Positions 1-10,312 are shown, numbered from the stretch's first letter. The stretch: DNA of 64,000 bases from Heterobilharzia americana (GCA_944470555.2 OX104127.1:137038786-137102785); one strand, 5' to 3'. Notes: generated by a model not told the origin, from the sequence alone. Numbers and translations are program-made.

Positions 1-117
1 ATGTGATGATGCGATGTCCTTCTGATTAGCTTGAACTGCAAAGGCAGACTAGGGGGGACCATGAATTTCTTACTGATCTTTTATCCAGCTAAATTTAGCA
101 TCACTACAATGTTTTGC

Positions 118-139
118 TCACACACACACACACACACAC
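118..139. repeat. (CA)n microsatellite
   Basis: An uninterrupted CA dinucleotide run of about 11 units. It is a simple repeat with no gene association that I can see. Confidence 0.95.
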
Positions 140-534
140 TTAAAAATATTGATTCGATAAAAACTAAATAATAAAGATTTACTCATTTGATACATTGTTT
201 AAATTTACATGTTCTCTTTATTCTTTATAAATTGATCAACTGTTAATTTAACCACCTTGTTTATTGATCAATTTTAAAATAAAAATATTTTTTTTATTCA
301 AAAACAGCTCTAACATTTCTATCTGCATAGTTTAAATCGAATTAGAAAAAAAACTAGTTTTTCGAAGAGGAACACAGATGAAGTATCAATCAGTATGTAT
401 TCGTCTAGAATTTAGTATTTAAAAAAAAAATAATTTGTTTATGAATTTAAAATTTGACAGCGATAAATCAGTATTTCTATATTGTTTTCTAATTTTTCAA
501 ATTTAATTACGCATGTTTATGCTGGGATTCATCA

Positions 535-665
535 CTGGGAGCATCGAGGATCTATTTCATCTTAGTTTGTAACTCCTCATGAAACCCATCCTGCAAATGA
601 TTGAACCCATGACCTTCAGATTTCCTGACAAATGGGTTAACCATTCAGTCACTAGGTTAGAATTC
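535..665 (-). mobile_element. SINE-T copy (tRNA-like head, degraded)
   Basis: Reverse-complemented, this shows the shared signature of the commonest short repeat in the window: a 'TGACTGAATGGTTAAC' A-box-like stretch followed by 'CTGAAGGTCATGGGTTCAAT', a pol III B-box-like stretch. A worn version of the family tail follows. It matches the copies near 3,300, 6,605, 6,780, 8,990, 10,735, 17,770 and 18,990. I call the family SINE-T here because I do not know its published name. Confidence 0.6.
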
Positions 666-669
666 AATA

Positions 670-1440
670 GTTCATAGTTTCCTACTTTCCTATATCACTT
701 CACCATATAGTGTGATTATAGAGCACTATACAGTAACGTAGTTTAAAGTGCTTAGGACTTTATTTCTTTAGCACAGTGTTGCACTATGTAGAGGCTCACT
801 TGTTTGATCATTAGTTAATTCGATTTATCAGTAACTGATTTTTTTTTATATGTTCCTTATTCATTGATTTTTAGCAGTTTTAACGCTGTCATGATCTTAT
901 TGGTCTATGAATGCTACATGGTGTTATTGATAAATCACATCTACAAAGTCTCTGACAAAATACGCGCACAAAAAAGAACTATACCCTAGTGTTGAGTGAC
1001 TTCACTGGAGCTGGTCAGCCGTTCATTCTAGGGGTTGTTTTCTACAGCAGTTTAGCTAACGGGGAGGTGGGGGAGGAGTGAGAAGAGGTGAAGAGGAGGT
1101 TGTTTGTCGTTCAGTCTTCCTTAATTGGTGTTACATACCATCTTGTCTTGGTAGACCAACAATCTTATCCGGGGATATATTGCCTGATTCATGTAAGGAC
1201 TGGAATCATAGACTTTGAAACCAACAACTTTGAGTCTAAGCAAGTAACTGGTGCATGATCAAGTCACCCAATCAAAATATTGAAGAAACTGACACTTATA
1301 CTAGTTCCGTTAACAGTTTATTACAAGGAGCTTAAAGAAAGTAAACTGTTATATTCGATCTGAAAACATAAAGGAAAAGCAATGCAGAAGAACAGTGTGG
1401 ATCCATTTTATCGTTTCGGCTGTCCTCGTCAGCTGTTTGT
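670..1440. other. No gene recognised
   Basis: This stretch has no convincing ORF or exon. It includes a purine-rich tract at about 1,060-1,105 on the plus strand. Confidence 0.5.
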
Positions 1441-2270
1441 AACTCAGAATATTTATAATTGGACATAGTACAGTATTTACCTGTTACCAATCAGTTCCAT
1501 CTACATAGAAAATTTATGGACGATAGCTTGATGAGAAAATTGATGTTGACGCCACTCTTCTTATATTCACTGACAGTCACACGTTTATCAATTTTACAAT
1601 GGGAGTTCAGAACAACTCAGAATTTCATTTTCTTGATATCCCGTTGAAGAGAAGATCTGATAGCTCCTTAAAAAGGTTAATCTATAGGAAGCCAAATTGA
1701 AATAGACAGCATACCCATTTTCAAAGTTGGGTATCACAGAGTTGAGTAAAGGAATCTTATTCAGTCCCTCTCCATGAGAAAAAGAAGAAGATGCACAAAT
1801 GACACATTAAACGATTATTTGGAACACCTTTAAAATGTACTTCTTCAGAATGGCTATCCTCAAAGACTTACCGAAAAGACATGAAGTTTTTAGAAGACCT
1901 TATTCCTGAATATTGAATTCAGAGGGGATAGAGCAGCAGAAATAGTGAATAATCATTTATCCAAAGCATTTAGAATAGCATTCTATGCTGATGAACAGGC
2001 GATAGTTGATTCAAGGTAGTGTGAAGGAAAAACTGACGGTTTGGGCCATATATCTGTATGTATCTATGAGTTTACGTGCTCTTGTGGAGCTGGTTGTGCA
2101 GGCTGCACAAAACGTAGTCTTTCCAAACGCATGTCTGAGCACTTACTTACTTAGCTGTTCATAGGAGAAGGCTAATCAAGCAACATTTCTATCATGGATC
2201 ATTTGGTCAACTCAGATGATGTCTCTTCCCCATAGTCTTCTTTAAAAATCCTACACAAAACTAAGGAGTT
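1440..2270 (+). pseudogene. Penelope-like element fragment: end of reverse transcriptase plus GIY-YIG endonuclease
   Basis: Penelope-like elements encode a reverse transcriptase followed by a GIY-YIG endonuclease. Translation here, switching frame several times, gives pieces in the right order: 'NNSEFHFLDIPLKRR' and 'LKRLIYRKPN' (the conserved FLD...YRKP block after the RT fingers and palm), then 'NDYLEHL' and 'LLQNGYPQRL', then 'GDRAAEIVNNHLSKAFR', then 'CIYEFTCSCGAGC' followed by 'SLSKRMSEH' at about 2,055-2,140. The last is the GIY-YIG domain in its Cys-containing Penelope form. The usual second Tyr motif (YIG) reads CAG, so the nuclease would be inactive. Stops and frameshifts are frequent. 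The RT core upstream is missing. An N-terminal fragment of the same class lies at 15,820-16,316 on the other strand. Class assignment is confident; the named family is unknown to me. Confidence 0.75.
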
Positions 2271-2362
2271 CGAGTCCCAGTGGGAACTCCTTGGGTGACA
2301 GGCGTATCCAGTTAATGAGTCTTAAGTAGAACGAAACACGTGTCCTAGTTTCAGACGTTTAC
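2250..2362 (+). mobile_element. Hammerhead SINE copy, ribozyme degenerate
   Basis: A tRNA-like B box ('GAGTTCGAGTCCC' near 2,268) is followed by the tail that elsewhere encodes a hammerhead ribozyme. The stem I strand 'GGCGTATCCAG' and the 'ACGAAACACGTGTCCT' block are recognisable. The core heptamer CTGATGA reads TTAATGA at 2,312-2,318, changing two invariant bases (C3 and G5), so cleavage is not expected. Confidence 0.75.
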
Positions 2363-2489
2363 TTTTGTAAAAGCTTCAGTGAAGTGAAATGAAGGTTTGT
2401 ATTATTCTGTTGCATCTGCTTAATTTCTTATGCTCACTTGTTTGGTCTTAAGAAACACCTTTAATCTAAGCCTTCCTTAATTTCAAACA

Positions 2490-2670
2490 GAAGGTGTTCA
2501 TTATGCTTGGAGACCTATCGATACTGATAACACTTTGGCGCTTGAAGTGAGTCTTACAGGAAACAACAATACTCACTGGGATAAATGTACATTCCCTTGA
2601 CAAATTTCAAAGGGGACGAAACCTACGTCCTCGATTCCACTACTAGACAGAAAGCAGATTACAAAATATA
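2490..2670 (+). mobile_element. Hammerhead SINE copy, ribozyme degenerate
   Basis: This is a second copy of the same family in tandem orientation. The head shows 'GATAACACTTTGGCG' and 'CAATACTCACTGGGA'. The ribozyme region keeps 'GGGGACGAAAC' and 'CGTCCTCGATTCCACT', but the core heptamer reads TTGACAA at 2,597-2,603, losing C3 and G8. It is predicted to be inactive. Confidence 0.75.
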
Positions 2671-3050
2671 GACACTGAAGTATTCACTCTGTAGAATGGA
2701 GCACCTCTGACAACTTCGGATTACTCAAAAGCTATGGTAATAAGGAAAGTTGTATTTTGAACTTTGATAAGTTCCTTCCAAAGAATAAATTATTCTGTTC
2801 ATGAGTATTACGCAGACTTCTGCCATATATATAGCATTAAATGCAGAAACTGAAATCTCCTGTGGTTACCGGGAGACCCATCTCTAGTCATTGAAAAATA
2901 AACTGGAAGCCTAAGCACAGTGAAAAGTGATGCAGAATGCTGTCAGCAGATTGTTAGATAAACTTAAGTCCATTATACTGGTGGACTAAACTGCTTTCAT
3001 GCTTTCATTCTGAACAACAAAAGAAGAAATACTCAATTTGGAGGTTTTTC
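2670..3050. other. No gene recognised
   Basis: No ORF, exon or repeat was recognised between the hammerhead SINE and the SINE-T tail. Confidence 0.45.
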
Positions 3051-3170
3051 GAGATTTTGATTTCAAGTTGATGTTCATCACAGACTGACATCAGTCGGCG
3101 AACCTAACAAAACCTGGGGGGACTGGAGAGCTGCTTTGTCCTAATATGGGACTCCTCACATGATCAGTGC
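3050..3170 (-). mobile_element. SINE-T 3' tail fragment
   Basis: Contains the family tail on the reverse strand: 'TTCATCACAGACTGACATCAG' (ends trimmed relative to other copies), then the 'GGACTCCTCA' block. The tRNA-like head is absent, so this is a 5'-truncated copy. Confidence 0.6.
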
Positions 3171-3289
3171 TCATTATTTACTTGCTTCGAGAGAAGATTT
3201 CTTGAAGTTCTGGTGAGAATTCATGACCGGTGGGGCGAACCAAGTAGGACGCGTAATCAGTTACTCAACGACGGGATTGGATGGGTGTC

Positions 3290-3475
3290 ATGCTATATTG
3301 CGAACTTAGAGAAGTTGAAAAATGTTGACCATTAGACTCTGAACCACTGGCTGAATGGTTAGCATGCTCCCCGCGGCACCTGAAGGTCCTGGGTTCGATC
3401 TCAGATGCATATTGCTGAGGATGAGACAGCTTTCCAGTGGTCTCAGGTTTTCTACGGTTATCCAACTTGAAAAAA
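3290..3475 (+). mobile_element. SINE-T copy, well preserved
   Basis: This is the clearest SINE-T copy on the plus strand. 'TGGCTGAATGGTTAGCATGC' resembles a tRNA A box and D arm. 'CTGAAGGTCCTGGGTTCGAT' carries a B box about 40 nt later. The conserved body containing 'GAGACAGCTTTCCAGTGGTC' and 'TTCTACGGTTATCCAACTTG' follows. The leader 'GCGAACTTAGAGAAGTTG' is shared with the copy at 17,770. The spacing fits an internal RNA polymerase III promoter. Confidence 0.75.
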
Positions 3476-3764
3476 GCAAATACTCATAGTCCTTGTTTTT
3501 CATGCAAGAACTGATCCACTTGCAACATCACGGCCAAGTCTTATCAAATACATTGAATTACTGACCAGATATTTTGTTTTAATTCTGGTGACTACCATTC
3601 GATAGTGTGTACTTTTCCTGTAAGACATTGAATAGTAGAAGAGTGTCTTATAGCCTTGTTTTGGTATAGCTATTCATTGTTGTCAGTTGCTTGAAAGCAA
3701 TCAACAGCTGCCTATGGACCTAGGTTTCTTGCTTTTTGTCACTTGTCAGCAAGGGGTAGCTGCA

Positions 3765-3860
3765 ACCTCGATGTAACTGATGTTCCATCTGAGATACGAA
3801 CCCGCGTCACTCAGTGTCGCAGTTAGCAACGTTATCACTGAGCTATTCGGGCCGCGACTG
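3765..3860 (-). repeat. tRNA-like sequence, other SINE head
   Basis: The reverse strand reads 'GCCCGAATAGCTCAGTGATA' and, about 45 nt later, 'GCGGGTTCGTATCTC', which match tRNA A- and B-box patterns. The arms do not fold into a full cloverleaf by eye, so a tRNA-derived SINE head is more likely than a functional tRNA gene. It differs from SINE-T and from the hammerhead SINE. Confidence 0.5.
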
Positions 3861-3869
3861 ACCCCCTTG

Positions 3870-5220
3870 TAGTACTTGGTTACATTTATTAGTCACTGGA
3901 AAGCACCCAGCTTCATGTCGTCTAGTATTGGGTTCTGACAGAATTCTATCAGTCATTGTGCTTACAGTACAGTTGGTTGGATGGAGAAGAACCATACTGA
4001 TCACTCACTAATGAGACACTTTTGGAATAATGAATGTGCTGAGCATTTGATTTTGATCAAAGTGATCTATGAAGTGAAGCAATCGATGAGAAAGATACGT
4101 TGAAGATACACTTATCATTAGCTTCAGTAGAACTATTGGAGTAAAAGGCAAAATAACTGACTCTCACTTGTATTTTAGATTTCCCAAGTTGAGTGACTTG
4201 AACACGTTAAAATGGTACTAGTCAATTAGCGTTGATGAAGTCACATTAATTGGGTTACTTTACAAACCATTCTAGCAAGTAATGGATAACCAATCAGATT
4301 TCATTGTTTCATTTGGGAAGTTAATTTTTCATAAAATAAAGAATTCTGGTTGTTTATCTCAGCAGTTATTGGGATGACCTTTAATGTCACTTCATTAATT
4401 GAATGACTTTAGTGGCCACTCTATCAACTGATGAGACAGCTAATTACATTCCTTTATTCTATGGGAAAGCACCTTTCGAGAGGAAATATGGAAGTCAGAT
4501 TGGTCATTTCAGTAGTTGCGGGGGCGGTTTTTCAAGTCACTCCTTTTAATCTGAATACTAACACCCGATTGGTTATCTCAGCAGTTAGTTGCTAAGGTGA
4601 CCTTTAGAGTCATCCAATCCACCAACACAATGAATCACGCGATTCTCTCCTTCCAATGGCGTACAACAGAGTACAAAGTTCTGGCACTCGTTGTCCGTAT
4701 TTCCTTCAGGTGATCTGATTCATCTGTATGTACAGCTAAATTACGTGACCACAACGCCCCATAATTTGTAAAGATAAAAACCAATTTCAAGCATAGTAAC
4801 GGATGTCACTCAACATACAATAGTTTCCGAGCCATACGTCGTTCATAAGTGAATGAAGAATCAATCGACAGCTCTTAAACTAAGCTATGCAATAACGTTA
4901 CCAATTAATTCATAAACAGATTGGCTCTTACCACAAACAAAATTACATGACCAATGACACTAATCTGAGATTAGTGTTTTCCACTTTCCGCCTGATATTA
5001 CTATTATTATTACTGGAACACAAACGTGATATACCAAGAAATGCGCCACACAAAACAATATAACAAAATTATGAAAACATAAACTGAAAGGAAGTGGATA
5101 TGTAGGAAAGGAAAACAATAACAATAGCAGTCCACTAAGATACATTCAGAACAAAACACTCATCACTTTTCAGTAGTTGAAGATATAAAGAAGCTATAAC
5201 ATAACCACCACTAGTCTCGA
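3870..5220. other. No gene recognised
   Basis: Only short, composition-driven ORFs are present. A motif around 4,320-4,400 ('TTATCTCAGCAGTTA') recurs near 4,565-4,590, suggesting an old local duplication or dispersed repeat. No exon signature was found. Confidence 0.45.
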
Positions 5221-5224
5221 GTCT

Positions 5225-5925
5225 GAGCCATATCTCATATCGCTTCATGCCACCAAGTTACGTGATCTGTCTGAGCCCACCCAGAGAACTGTGATGCACT
5301 AACAGGTGCCAACCCGATACAACTATTCTTTATCCCACGGCACCACGTCATACACTGACCACCCTCTGCTTCTTTCATCCAGTCCCAGGGCTAACAAACA
5401 ATGAACGGTGTGGAAGCCATTGAGATGACATTAGTAACATATATCTAATCCATGAAGCCTGTGTTTCAAGATGACTTCGCTTAGTGAATGACGATCTCTA
5501 TCATGCCTAAACACAGACTGTCGTACCTCAGGATTACTTACGTTGTCACCACCGGATAGGAATAATCCTGCGGAGACAACGGTAATCGAACACATAGAGT
5601 CGTCGCATATCCTCAGCTTGGGGAGGGCGGGTTTCACAGGCGTGGAGCAGAAGTGTTCTCACCGAAGCGTTGTAAACCCAACCTTTTGTGGTCAGACTAA
5701 CGTTGCGACGGCACCAAAGGTGATCCAGATTGACGTACGCCACTGCAGCTTTCGATATGTAGTTGAAAATTTCACCATTCACACCGCCACTAGCACTCAT
5801 ACAACTACCCAGATACACGAAATTTTCGACTACTTCCAATGACTCACCATCAAGGGTTATCCCTGGCACAGGCTCCTGCCAATCTTGTAAAGGTACTTTG
5901 TACTTCGGTAAAGCAAAGCACATAT
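5225..5925 (-). pseudogene. LINE-B (RTE-like) 3' fragment: C-terminal part of the reverse transcriptase ORF
   Basis: The reverse strand encodes the region after the catalytic YADD block: 'FVYLGSCMSASGGVNGEI', 'LHACET', then 'RLYVFDYRCLRRI' and 'VSNPEVRQSVFR', then, after a frameshift, 'LSEVILKHRLHGLDI'. These correspond to the thumb and C-terminal 'HRLRWLGHVLRM' segment of RTE-like non-LTR retrotransposons. Other LINE-B pieces lie at 19,665, 22,545, 25,440 and 30,290. The copy is 5'-truncated and has lost its frame. Confidence 0.8.
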
Positions 5926-6159
5926 CATAATTGTGGACACTATATTCGGCCGATATACCAGATTCAGTACAAGTACTGTCAGAAACTCATCGTTTACACA
6001 TGCTTTTCTAAAATGTTTTCTAACGACTGGTATGTCCTTCGTTTATTCGCAATCTCCTTTAAAGTGAGATTCAGTTTAGCGGAGATGGTGGTTATGTTAG
6101 GCATTACACAGTTTTTGCTCAAGATTAAATTCGTTTAAGGTGAATCATTGGTTTTACAT

Positions 6160-6332
6160 TTGGCTAGCAGTGTAACCAAGATACGCGTTTCGTCCTGTTT
6201 GGGACTCGTCACCCGGATGTTCCGCCAACCCACCCACCCTCCAGTGAATGATGTTTATCGCATTAGGACTCGAACATAGGATCAACCACATTAAAAGCCA
6301 GAACGTTGCACGCTGGTTACTGAATCAAAAAT
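6160..6332 (-). mobile_element. Hammerhead SINE copy, one lethal core change
   Basis: The reverse strand carries the SINE head and, at about 6,172-6,220, a hammerhead fold with stem II 'GTCC-CAAACA-GGAC', a GAAA and the 'TTGGTTACACTGCTAGCC' 3' flank. The heptamer reads GTGACGA. U7 to C is tolerated, but C3 to G breaks the invariant C3-G8 contact. The copy is otherwise well preserved. Confidence 0.8.
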
Positions 6333-6604
6333 AACTTAGTTGCGAGTTGATACCTATCGATTTTATATTGAAATGGAACAATAATCAAATAGCGTTAGAA
6401 TGAGATGGCAAAGAAAAGGACTGAGTGTTATTGAAATCCAAGAGTTACGTTAACTACAACCTGTATATTGATGGTATTAACAATATTTGGGAAAATGAGT
6501 CAGATTTTCAAACATATGTACAATTTATGGGTGAATAGGTGCGTTTTATTTGTCTTCGATATATCTCATTATGATGATTTGGTCTATTAACACTAAACGA
6601 TAGA

Positions 6605-6770
6605 CTGGATTAACTTTGAGATAGTATTCATCACCGACTGACATTAGTTGGATAACCTCTAGACAGCTGTTTCATCCTAGTATGGGACTCCTCAGCAGTA
6701 CGCACCCAGGACCCCACCTAGCAAGGATCGAATTCAGGACCTTCAGGTTTTACGGCGACTGGGTCGGAGT
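6605..6770 (-). mobile_element. SINE-T copy
   Basis: The reverse strand carries the SINE-T body and the tail block 'ATTCATCACCGACTGACATT'. It lies head to head with the plus-strand copy that starts about 10 nt to the right, forming a long imperfect inverted pair. Confidence 0.65.
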
Positions 6771-6779
6771 TAAATGGTT

Positions 6780-7085
6780 AACTATTTGCATCTTCTGTCA
6801 AATCGCGATATAGCACGACTATTATTCAAGGTCTTCAGTTTGCAACCGCTTCCCTTCCAACAGGTCAACCCCACAGATCATGACTTCTCATTAGGATTTA
6901 GGGATATCCATCTGGCTAAAGTGTTCGCCATGAAACCTGAAGGTCCTGATTCTCATCCTTAACTAGGTCGTTGGTGTATACGGCTGAGTAGTCCCATACT
7001 TAAGACGAAACAACTGTCCAGTGCTTTCAAGTTTCCAATGTTTCTCCAACTAATGTTAATCGGTGATGAATACTACCTGAAAATT
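6780..7085 (+). mobile_element. SINE-T copy
   Basis: Includes the leader block 'GGGATATCCATCTGG' (also next to the copy at 10,735), then 'CCTGAAGGTCCTGATTCTC', then the tail ending 'AATCGGTGATGAATACTA'. The B box is mutated (GATTC for GTTCG). Confidence 0.65.
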
Positions 7086-7089
7086 AAAA

Positions 7090-8100
7090 TCCCCATTCAC
7101 CTCAAAATACAATAACTAATTAACGTTCATTTTACACGGGACTAATATCGATTACTCAGTTAGCTGTAAGTGTTTATGTTATCTGTCATACAGTTATTGT
7201 ACTTGAATTTCTTCTTTTTAATTTATCAGAATTTTGAAGAAAGACCCATGACATTTTCTAAATGATAGTTAATAAACTGAAAAATTCCACACAGAAAAAA
7301 AGAAGAACAAAACAATCATATGTAGTATCAGTTTTGAATGAAATTATCGACATGAAACATTATCAGCAGGTGGTCATAAGTGGGATTATTTATTTGAATT
7401 CTTACTTCTTACGATGCATTACAGTATATTGACTCATTGATGATTATTAGATGTGGGCGGAAAGATTATTCAATTCTTATGAGTAGGTGGATATTTTAAA
7501 TTAATCTTTTACGGCTTCAGTGTACGCGAAAGTATTTAAATAGATACTTATCTTAAACACACAAATTAATGCCTGTTGTTTTGTTTAAAACCGTATGTGT
7601 TAAATGGTATCAATGGTAGACGACTGGTAATCATCAAAATATCAAATAGGAATTCGTAAAGCTTAAATACTTTTACAGTTTTTTTTTGGAACTACTTTCA
7701 CAATTTTTTCCTTTCTGTGGCTAATTTCAACTTGGAATCACTAGAGAGAATAAAGGGGGACAGACAGCATCAGTTTAAATCAACCAGTAATGCGCTACAT
7801 TTGTTCTATGATGAGCAACTTGCTACCAACACATAATTTGTAACAAAATGAACGAGTTTTCGCTAAAACTGAAATTATTATGTATAAAATCATTGGCGTT
7901 ATTGTAAATTTACAAATTAACCAATGGAACACATATCTTGTTCCGTAGTTAGAAATATCTTAAAGTTTAACGACCAATAACTAGTGGCACTAAAAATCGT
8001 GTCCGCACTACTGTTACATAACGGAACAAATAAAAAAATTTAGTACTGAAGTTCCACAAATGATTGTTCAAGGGTATTGAAGATGCTGTAATCTGTTTGA
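7090..8100. other. No gene recognised
   Basis: An AT-rich stretch with no ORF above background and no repeat that I can assign. Confidence 0.45.
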
Positions 8101-8285
8101 CGGCGAGTAGTGGAATCCAAGATGCGCGTTTCGTCCCTGAAGGGACTCGTCAGCTGGATGCAACTGCAACTCAGTGAGTGATGTTGTCTCCTCTGGAACT
8201 CAAACTCAGTGCCCGTCGCTTTAAATACCAAAGCGTTATCCACTAGGCCAAGAAAGTGTGAGGGCCACCTCTTGTGCAACGGGTA
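8100..8285 (-). mobile_element. Hammerhead SINE copy, near full length
   Basis: The reverse strand begins at about 8,285 with a tRNA-like head ('TTGGCCTAGTGGATAACGC' A-box region; 'TTTGAGTTCCAGAG' worn B box), then 'CAACATCACTCACTGAG', then the hammerhead motif annotated separately, ending 'GGATTCCACTACT' near 8,108. The head matches the copy at 15,230 on the plus strand. Confidence 0.85.
8108..8165 (-). ncRNA. Type I hammerhead ribozyme, invariant core intact
   Basis: On the reverse strand, stem I is CATCCAG (8,160-8,154) paired with TTGGATT (8,120-8,114). The core heptamer is CTGACGA at 8,153-8,147; position 7 is variable in hammerheads. Stem II is GTCCC-TTCA-GGGAC (8,146-8,133), five pairs with a four-base loop. 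GAAA lies at 8,132-8,129, followed by a very short stem III and the cleavage site after ATC at 8,121. One stem III pair is mismatched (C opposite A), probably from CpG decay, so activity may be reduced. Schistosome SINE-like repeats are known to encode self-cleaving hammerheads of this type. Confidence 0.8.
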
Positions 8286-8289
8286 TCAC

Positions 8290-8640
8290 TTGCTGATATA
8301 TTGAAACTTGTAATCTCCAGTTACTCTGCATGGTCGAATCGCCCGAACATGAATCAATCTATACTGACAACTGGTTCGTGTTGAAGATGTGAATCTCTTC
8401 GACTGGACCAAGTGTTTGCAAAAAATACCCTGGTGCGTAAAACAGAGTAGTAGAAATTTATGTTGATTTTCAATATCACATTCCAAAGGCATCATGACAC
8501 TATAATATCAATAAAAGGAGTAAAGTGATCTCCAGAAGTAGCAAGTAACAGAGGTAGAGATACTTAACCGAAATTCACTTGTTCTCTTTCTAAAACTTAG
8601 CAAACATTGAAATGTACTACTGGAAAAGATGAGTAGTTAG
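8290..8640. other. No gene recognised
   Basis: The part at 8,290-8,500 may be a dispersed repeat: the text around 8,315-8,345 ('GTAATCTCCAGTTACTCTGC') loosely resembles the flank of the hammerhead SINE at 63,335, near 63,510. No coding content was recognised. Confidence 0.4.
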
Positions 8641-8654
8641 AATCTCCCTTGCGT

Positions 8655-8760
8655 TGATGTATAGATTTCTGCAGGTAGATCTGGCACACGGGTGTTTCGC
8701 TCTTTGTAGAGCCACCTCATCAGCTATGTACGCAGACGAATTCAGCTCACAGGGCTGCGA
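8655..8760 (-). other. Hairpin with hammerhead-like core bases, geometry wrong
   Basis: The reverse strand has CTGATGA at 8,733-8,727, then GGTG-GCTC-TACAAA-GAGC, then GAAA, then CACC. GCTC pairs with GAGC, but four bases separate the heptamer from that helix, and those bases instead pair with the CACC after GAAA. This makes one long hairpin with GAAA bulged out. No clear UH cleavage position or stem I was found. It may be a relative or decoy of a ribozyme motif from another retroelement. Confidence 0.35.
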
Positions 8761-8948
8761 TGTACAGATCAACCAGATTTAGGTAGTTAACTTGAATGCA
8801 TCTGTATGCCTTGAATAGGATGATTAATTTGGAAAGTGATTTGAAAATGACACGGTCCACGTTGACGTTTCTCCCAACTGCTCAACTACATTATCAACAG
8901 TGATTCCCTTGGAAACCGATTAGACATTATAAGTAAGTCGATTAGCCA

Positions 8949-8974
8949 AATAATAATAATAATAATAATAATAA
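8949..8974. repeat. (TAA)n microsatellite
   Basis: About eight TAA/AAT units, directly before a minus-strand SINE-T tail. Several non-LTR tails in this window also end in TAA repeats. Confidence 0.9.
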
Positions 8975-8989
8975 TTGAAAATTTGATTG

Positions 8990-9310
8990 GTTTTAAGTTG
9001 GTATTCATCATGGATTGACATCAGCCTCAGGACCATTGAAAGCTTGGGAGCACTAGAGAGCTGTTTCATCTCAATAAGGGACTCCAGAAGTGTGATCTAT
9101 TACCCTACCCCACCACGGATAGAACCCAGAATCTTCAAGTGCTATGACCAGCACGTTACCATTGAAGCACTAGGTTGGAATCCAATGGTCCACATAGCGC
9201 CACATAGCACCAACATCAACTAATGTCATCGTTCAGTATATATTCTCACGTCTACCATGTTTGCTCCACAGGTCACGGCTTCTCATTGTAACTTCACGGG
9301 TCACCTCTTG
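8990..9310 (-). mobile_element. SINE-T copy with extended head
   Basis: The reverse strand carries the full SINE-T layout: the worn B-box region around 9,120-9,150, the A-box-like region near 9,155-9,180, the leader 'TGGACCATTGGATTCC' at about 9,177-9,192, and the tail 'CATGATGAATACCAAC' near 9,000. Confidence 0.65.
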
Positions 9311-9364
9311 TAGCTGGTCACTAGTGATCACTAGATTAATTCAGTTTGGGTTTCTGGGGATTTG

Positions 9365-9420
9365 CTGATTTTAAGTTGGCATTCCTCATGGACTGACATC
9401 AGTTAGAGGAACATTGGTCG
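9365..9420 (-). mobile_element. SINE-T tail fragment
   Basis: Only the 3' tail is present ('AAGTTGGCATTCCTCATGGA' on the plus strand). It is a severely 5'-truncated copy. Confidence 0.55.
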
Positions 9421-9429
9421 CCAAATTAA

Positions 9430-10190
9430 ATCAAGTTCAGTTAGCAAAAAAATCCAGCTTTGTGAGCTGAATTTGTCCGGTTACACCATTGAGGGGCCTG
9501 TGTCAAAACAAACAAAATGGTTATCCAATGTTCAGATTGCACTGATCTGGCTTGTGAAATGTACATATCAGTCTGAGTGACTTTAACTACGTCTTGTGAC
9601 TACGGCTGAATAGACTGCAACTGAAACCCTGTTGATAGCAAGCTGAGCGGTTGAAAACTACTGAGGTATGAGATAGATTAACATAGACTGGGTAATTTGT
9701 AAATCATTTGAAAATTGCCAATCTTCTTGCAAACATGCCTCAGTAAGAACAAAAACTTCTCTCTGACTTAACTCTCGTAAGCTAAATACTACTTACTAAG
9801 TAACTTACACTACTGAACTCTGGTTAATCACGTTATGGGTAATTTGCCCGTAATGCTCTTTTCTTCTATGAAGCAAGTCGTTTCTAATAATCCTAATTTG
9901 CTTTCTTTTGATATGACATTCACCATCTTAGTAATACTCAAGTGATAAAATGTGGTTTTTTCCAGTTTCAAAACGTCTAGTAATAATTATCTGTAAATTT
10001 TTCATGTCTTCAATAACACATGTTCAATGTTTCAATGCGTTCCCTGTTAATTTAAATTTGACAACTGTAATATGTGTGGTACTTTCTTTTTTATCAGCAT
10101 TCTGTGAACCTTCTTGAATTTCACTATCCCTTTTAGTTGCCTTCAAAACCTCATATTTTTTACTTTGTTTATTGATTATTCTTTGTTCTT
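9430..10190. other. No gene recognised
   Basis: No supported ORF. The block 'GAATTCAGCTCACA' near 8,739 has a reverse-strand relative ('AAATTCAGCTCACA') at about 9,455-9,470, so an unclassified repeat may flank this region. Confidence 0.4.
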
Positions 10191-10199
10191 TGTGTACTC

Positions 10200-10312
10200 A
10201 TGAGTGAGTGAGTGATCTAGACACTATACAAAGACATACAAGCGTTTCATCACTAGACTTGGTGGTATCTTCAGCACTTCTTTATGAAGCTCAGAGAACA
10301 CTGAACCACAAT
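10200..10312 (-). repeat. Penelope-associated terminal repeat with hairpin and short TCAC run
   Basis: On the minus strand this reads 'AGTGTTCTCTGAGC', then 'GTGCTGAAGATACCACC', 'GTGATGAAAC', 'GTGTCTAGAT' and 'CACTCACTCACTC'. The same order, ending in a much longer TCAC array, occurs on the plus strand at 16,358-16,704 next to a Penelope N-terminal fragment. Related units lie at 14,341 and 14,590. Its role as an element terminus is inferred. Confidence 0.55.

Noticed and set aside
4405..4470. CTGATGAG near 4,418 as another hammerhead
   Set aside because: No stem II, no GAAA at the right distance and no SINE context.
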